Of a DNA stretch of 64,000 nt, positions 60,916 through 64,000 are shown in pieces (the first letter of the stretch is position 1; each line of letters starts with the position of its first letter). This stretch comes from Methanogenium sp. S4BF (GTDB lineage Archaea; Halobacteriota; Methanomicrobia; Methanomicrobiales; Methanomicrobiaceae). The notes under the pieces are model-generated. The model saw only the letters and a list, made by a program, of their open reading frames with translations, had not been told where the DNA came from and did not search any database. The stretch lies in assembly GCF_029633965.1 (NCBI RefSeq), contig NZ_CP091277.1, forward strand, positions 62,001 through 126,000. Reading direction: 5' to 3'. The translations under genes were made by a program, and so were the position numbers.

Positions 60916-61515
60916 ATGCGTTCAGGTGTCATTCTCGCAGGTGGTGAGGCCCGCCGGGCTGGAGGGATGGAAAAATATTTCTTCAGTCATTGCGGTGAGA
61001 CCTTTATTTCACGCCTTGTTTCCACCCTGAGCGAAATCGTCGATGAAGTCATAATAGTGGCCCGCGACAATACCCAGTGCCAACGCTTCTCCGGGATTGC
61101 AGGTGTCAGGGTTGTACCGGACCGGTATAAGGGTCTCGGCCCTGTCGGCGGCATTCATGCCGGTGTCACTGAAGCCAACGGAGACTTCATCTTTGCTGTT
61201 GCCTGTGATATGCCCTGTGTCAACGGAGCAGTGATTGAGTATCTTTTTCGTGTCGCAGAGGGGTATGACGCAGCAATCCCCCGTTGGGAGAACGGGATGA
61301 CAGAACCCCTTCATGCGGTATACCGGCGGCAGGCACTGGTTGAGCGGTTTGAGGGTGATGAGGCACGGTCGATGCGTGATCTCGTGGCTGGTCTTACCAC
61401 TCATTATGTCGACTGCAGTCTCCTCCGCAGGTTTGACCCGGACCTCATGACGTTCACCAATATCAACAATGCTGATGATCTCGCCCGCCTGCAAACGGTT
61501 TTTCCGGAGGGCTGA
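60916..61515 (+). CDS. mobA: Molybdenum cofactor guanylyltransferase-like NTP transferase
   Basis: Encodes about 199 residues. N-terminal nucleotide site ILAGGEARRAGGMEKYFF, then GLGPVGGIHAGV, ACDMPCVN (metal aspartate) and FTNINNADDLA, all typical of MobA, which makes the guanine dinucleotide form of the molybdenum or tungsten cofactor used by formylmethanofuran and formate dehydrogenases. ATG 60916 gives the family start; an open frame from 60835 overlaps panE. A different nucleotidyltransferase role is not excluded. Confidence 0.87.
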   Translation: MRSGVILAGGEARRAGGMEKYFFSHCGETFISRLVSTLSEIVDEVIIVARDNTQCQRFSGIAGVRVVPDRYKGLGPVGGIHAGVTEANGDFIFAVACDMPCVNGAVIEYLFRVAEGYDAAIPRWENGMTEPLHAVYRRQALVERFEGDEARSMRDLVAGLTTHYVDCSLLRRFDPDLMTFTNINNADDLARLQTVFPEG

Positions 61516-61518
61516 GCC

Positions 61519-62001
61519 GTGGTTCGGATACAGGTCATTGCCGTGGGAAAAACAAAAGAGCCGTTTTACCGGGATGGAGTTGCAGAGTATGCCCGGCGGC
61601 TGACCGGGATGGCGGAATTCCTGATTACCGAAGTGGCGGATGAGCGTTTGCCGGACAATGCGGGTTCCGCTGAACAGGCACGCATCCTTGAAAAAGAAGG
61701 GAGCCGCATTCTCTCCCATATCCGCCCGCAGGACCTGTGCATTGTGCTTGACGTCGGAGGGAAGCAGATGACGTCAGAGGCTTTTGCCCGGTACATCAAT
61801 GACGCCATACTGGAAGGAAACAGCAGAATTGCCTGTGTCATTGGCGGCAGTCTTGGCATTGCACCGGAGGTGCGGTCACGGGCTGATCTGCTGCTCTCCT
61901 TTGGGCTTATGACCTTTCCGCACCAGATGGCACGGCTGATTCTTGCAGAGCAGGTCTATCGTGCTGCGATGATTAATGCCGGCCGGCAGTATCATCGGTA
62001 A
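61519..62001 (+). CDS. rlmH: 23S rRNA pseudouridine methyltransferase RlmH
   Basis: Encodes 160 residues of a SPOUT methyltransferase. It starts at GTG 61519, three nucleotides after mobA. The family block GGSLGIAPEVRSRADLLLS, LMTFPHQMARLILAEQVYRA and the C-terminal NAGRQYHR are close to bacterial RlmH (YbeA), which methylates pseudouridine 1915 in helix 69. In archaea the homologous site is expected, but the target is inferred. A T-run near 62033 ends the operon. Confidence 0.93.
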   Translation: MVRIQVIAVGKTKEPFYRDGVAEYARRLTGMAEFLITEVADERLPDNAGSAEQARILEKEGSRILSHIRPQDLCIVLDVGGKQMTSEAFARYINDAILEGNSRIACVIGGSLGIAPEVRSRADLLLSFGLMTFPHQMARLILAEQVYRAAMINAGRQYHR

Positions 62002-62100
62002 AAACATCCGAAAAAAGACATTGTTACGTCTTCTCTTTTTCAGGAGTCTGCTGTATTTTTCTTACCATTCCTTTCCGGGGAAGTAAATACCTCCCCGGAC
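62002..62100. other. Short intergenic stretch, likely terminator
   Basis: 99 bases after rlmH. They contain CTTCTCTTTTTC, a likely terminator. The rest of this gap up to pyrK is the 2TM remnant and its upstream side. Confidence 0.4.
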
Positions 62101-62292
62101 CTATGCCGCATGCATCGCAATGCTGACTCCCCGAAAGAGCGTTACCCGGTAAAACCACCTGTTTCCCCAGGCGGTCACTGCATTGACGGTGAAAAGGGGG
62201 ATGTTGATGAGGATGTATATGCCGAAATGGATGTAAAATCCCCGGATGTCCGGCACATACGCCTATAACCTGCGGCAGGGTTTTTCTTCCAT
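62101..62292 (-). pseudogene. Remnant of a 2TM-domain membrane protein with an in-frame TAG
   Basis: On the minus strand, ATG 62292 opens MEEKPCRRL, then TAG at 62263-62265, then AYVPDIRGFYIHFGIYILIN and onward to FRGVSIAMHAA and a TAG stop at 62101. The second part clearly fits the 2TM domain (GFYIH, YILIN, WFY, IAMHA). Two arginines stand where tryptophan is usual (WFYR and FRGV, each one T-to-C change from TGG), and one stop stands where lysine or glutamine would fit, so decay is likely. GTG at 62256 could restart 49 or so residues. Pyrrolysine insertion is possible in principle but has no support here. Confidence 0.65.
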
Positions 62293-62354
62293 GGTAACCT
62301 GAAATGGCAGGCGGAGACAAAAAACATTGGGGGCAGGTTGTGACGGGCAAAAGG

Positions 62355-63119
62355 TTAGAGAGACTTCCTGCGCCCGGATGCGTCCCGTCCGTATGACCCG
62401 AATTCACTGTCCACGATAATATCTCCGGTAAATACCGGGCCATCACGGCAGACCCGCAGACCCGTGGGGTCAATACAGCATGATCCGCAGATTCCAACGC
62501 CGCATTTCATGTAGCGATGAAGGCTGAACTGCCCTTTCTCCGGGCATCCTGCCTCAATGAGGATGCTGAGGACTGCCTTCATCATGACCTCAGGGCCGCA
62601 TACACAGATGGTGTCGTAGGATGAGGGGTCTGCTGCCCGCAGGAGGTCTGTTACAAACCCGTGGTGCCCGTATGTGCCGTCGTCAGTGGCGCACTGAAGG
62701 CTGGTGCATCCGGAAAGCTCTTTAGCAAAGAGCAGTTCAGCGGCAGTGCGTGCCCCCAGGATAAAATCATCTGCCATGCCGGATGTGGCGAGAAGGCGCA
62801 GTGGTGCTGCCCCGACACCGCCTGCGACGGCGAGCGTTTTTCCGGTGGGGGTAAACCCGTTTCCGAGCGGTCCTTTGATTCCGATCTCATCCCCCGGACT
62901 GAGCGCAAAGAGCGCTTCGGTTGCCTCCCCGACCTTCTGTACGGTAATGGCATTCTGTGCGGAGAATGCCATGGGTATTTCATCTGTGCCGGGCACCCAT
63001 ACCATGCAGAAGTGGCCCGGTTCTGCCGGAAACCGGCGGGAGAAGACGAATGTCCTGATGGATGGCGACTCCTCGATGATGTCGGTGATTACCACAGGGA
63101 CAGATGGAATTTCATGCAT
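62355..63119 (-). CDS. pyrK: Dihydroorotate dehydrogenase electron-transfer subunit
   Basis: Encodes about 254 residues of the FAD and [2Fe-2S] subunit that takes electrons from PyrD to NAD+ or another acceptor. The ferredoxin-reductase fold shows RTFVFSRRFPAEPGHF, the nucleotide loop AVAGGVGAAPL, and the cluster cysteines near the end (MKCGVGICGSCC then VCRDGPVF). ATG 63119 is used and overlaps the pyrD stop by eight nucleotides. With pyrD this is de novo UMP synthesis, beside the salvage route of upp and uraA. Confidence 0.93.
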   Translation of the reverse strand: MHEIPSVPVVITDIIEESPSIRTFVFSRRFPAEPGHFCMVWVPGTDEIPMAFSAQNAITVQKVGEATEALFALSPGDEIGIKGPLGNGFTPTGKTLAVAGGVGAAPLRLLATSGMADDFILGARTAAELLFAKELSGCTSLQCATDDGTYGHHGFVTDLLRAADPSSYDTICVCGPEVMMKAVLSILIEAGCPEKGQFSLHRYMKCGVGICGSCCIDPTGLRVCRDGPVFTGDIIVDSEFGSYGRDASGRRKSL

Positions 63120-64000
63120 GGGCGCACCCCACGATATCTTCCGGACATTTCCCACCCTCATGACGATAAAGGCTCTCTGTTATCTGCCGGAATATCTCCG
63201 CATCATCAATGACCGCGCTGCCGATTTCAACCGCTGACGCACCGGCCATCATCATCTCCACCACATTGTCTGCACTTGATACGCCGCCGCATCCGATGAT
63301 GGGTATTTCACAACTTTCATACAGTTCCCATACGCACCGTACGGCCACCGGGAAGATGGCAGGGCCGGAGAGACCACCCATGCCGTGCCCCAGCACCGGC
63401 CGCCGGAAATTTGTCGATATCCGCATCGCCTTTACCGTATTGATTGCCACAATCGCGTCTGCTCCCCCGCGTTCCGCAGCAAGGCCTATCTCCGTTATAT
63501 CCGTAACATTCGGGGTGAGTTTCACCCATACCGGGAGTCCGGAATGTTTGGCCATGCGCGTACATTGCTCAACCATATCCGGGTCCGCCCCCACTGCCGC
63601 CCCATATCCTTCTGCATGCGGGCAGGAAAGGTTGAGTTCAAGCGCCTGCACCCTTCCCGCAAACCAGTCCGCCACTTCTCCGAACTCCTCCGGAGTCCCT
63701 CCGAAGATGGACGCGATGACCGGGGCCCCCGCGAGTCCGTCCAGTTCCCCGATAAAATCGCGGGACGGGTTGGGAAGACCCATTGCGTTCATCACGGCAC
63801 CGTCATAAACGGCAACACAGGGACCTTTGTGCCCTTCTTTCGGTTCAGGTCCGATTGACTTCGTAACAACGCCCCCTGCACCTGCTTTGAGCATCCGTGC
63901 GAGGGATGCGCCGGTTGTTCCCAGCACTCCTGCTGCAAGGATGCAGTGGTTCTGCAACCTGACGCCGCCTACTGTTATCTCTCCCGGAATTAACGTGACC
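63112..64000 (-). CDS. pyrD: Dihydroorotate dehydrogenase catalytic subunit (partial)
   Basis: At least 295 residues; the frame runs off the right edge, so the start is outside the window. The sequence VGGVRLQNHCILAAGVLGTTG at the edge is the family N-terminus, so only a few residues are missing. Family marks: GGVVTKSIG, NAMGLPNPS, ELNLSCPHAEGYG (catalytic cysteine region), VKLTPNVTDI, and the phosphate-binding IGCGGVSSADNVVEMMMAGA. It is a class 1B enzyme, paired with PyrK; it makes orotate from dihydroorotate with FMN. Confidence 0.95.
   Translation of the reverse strand, partial: VTLIPGEITVGGVRLQNHCILAAGVLGTTGASLARMLKAGAGGVVTKSIGPEPKEGHKGPCVAVYDGAVMNAMGLPNPSRDFIGELDGLAGAPVIASIFGGTPEEFGEVADWFAGRVQALELNLSCPHAEGYGAAVGADPDMVEQCTRMAKHSGLPVWVKLTPNVTDITEIGLAAERGGADAIVAINTVKAMRISTNFRRPVLGHGMGGLSGPAIFPVAVRCVWELYESCEIPIIGCGGVSSADNVVEMMMAGASAVEIGSAVIDDAEIFRQITESLYRHEGGKCPEDIVGCAHA

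Noticed and set aside
62263-62265. TAG as a pyrrolysine codon
   Set aside because: No pyl gene in the window and two further Trp-to-Arg changes favour decay; pyrrolysine is also not typical of this order.
62024-62497. 157-codon minus-strand frame across the gap and pyrK
   Set aside because: Its reading is out of frame with pyrK and of odd composition; the real remnant there is the 2TM frame.

Overview
The window is a 64 kb piece of a euryarchaeal methanogen chromosome. Methanogen-specific or archaeal genes fix this: methenyl-tetrahydromethanopterin cyclohydrolase (mch), methanogenesis marker protein 12, four-subunit pyruvate:ferredoxin oxidoreductase, GGGP synthase for ether lipids, Orc1/Cdc6, ribosomal proteins L7Ae/S28e/L24e, archaeal-type threonyl-tRNA synthetase and GatCAB. 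A DUF3821-type surface protein and many PAS/FIST signalling and beta-helix surface proteins point to the order Methanomicrobiales. I cannot fix the genus. Genes are dense, with many ATGA or short overlaps, GAGGTGA-like ribosome binding sites, TTG/GTG starts, and several TATA boxes placed about 25-30 nt before the start codon (near-leaderless genes).

Layout. 1-1.3 kb: ribosomal protein/ndk operon. 1.5-5.8 kb: small membrane protein, nitrilase-family hydrolase, threonine synthase and two exported proteins. 5.9-8.7 kb: porCDAB (minus). 9.3-14 kb (minus): marker protein 12, a PAS protein with a P-loop-less KaiC-like partner, then upp and uracil permease. 14.2-21.6 kb: DUF368 polyprenyl-phosphate transporter family protein, sugar epimerase, apgM, a zinc-ribbon protein, orc1/cdc6, mch, small membrane proteins and tRNA-Val(TAC).

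21.8-36.8 kb is the accessory, cell-surface part: GyrI-like protein, tandem chagasin-type lipoprotein, a three-gene operon of very large secreted beta-helix/Ig-like proteins joined by ATGA overlaps, an HNH nuclease, an FtsX/MacB-type ABC transporter with its secreted partner, and a divergent polytopic membrane protein. 36.9-42.3 kb: nifB without other nif genes, a FIST-domain sensor overlapping a histidine kinase, an unknown protein and a lipoprotein.

42.3-57.2 kb (all minus) is housekeeping: threonine aldolase, thrS, dcd, TrmJ-type methylase, GGGP synthase, topA, gatB-gatA-gatC, an asparagine-synthetase-like PP-loop protein, YhhQ-family transporter, purB and a PspC protein. 57.3-64 kb: XPD-type helicase with ogt, a candidate 47-residue gene, panE-mobA-rlmH, a decayed 2TM-domain gene with an in-frame TAG, then pyrK and pyrD, the latter cut by the window edge.

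I see no CRISPR array, insertion sequence, integrase, prophage or rRNA gene. The most interesting unexplained signals are inverted or direct repeats in promoter or leader regions of surface-protein genes (4344-4374, 30954-31022, 34903-35032), a structured leader at 21259-21295, the 2TM pseudogene, and the glutaminase-deficient PP-loop gene beside gatCAB.
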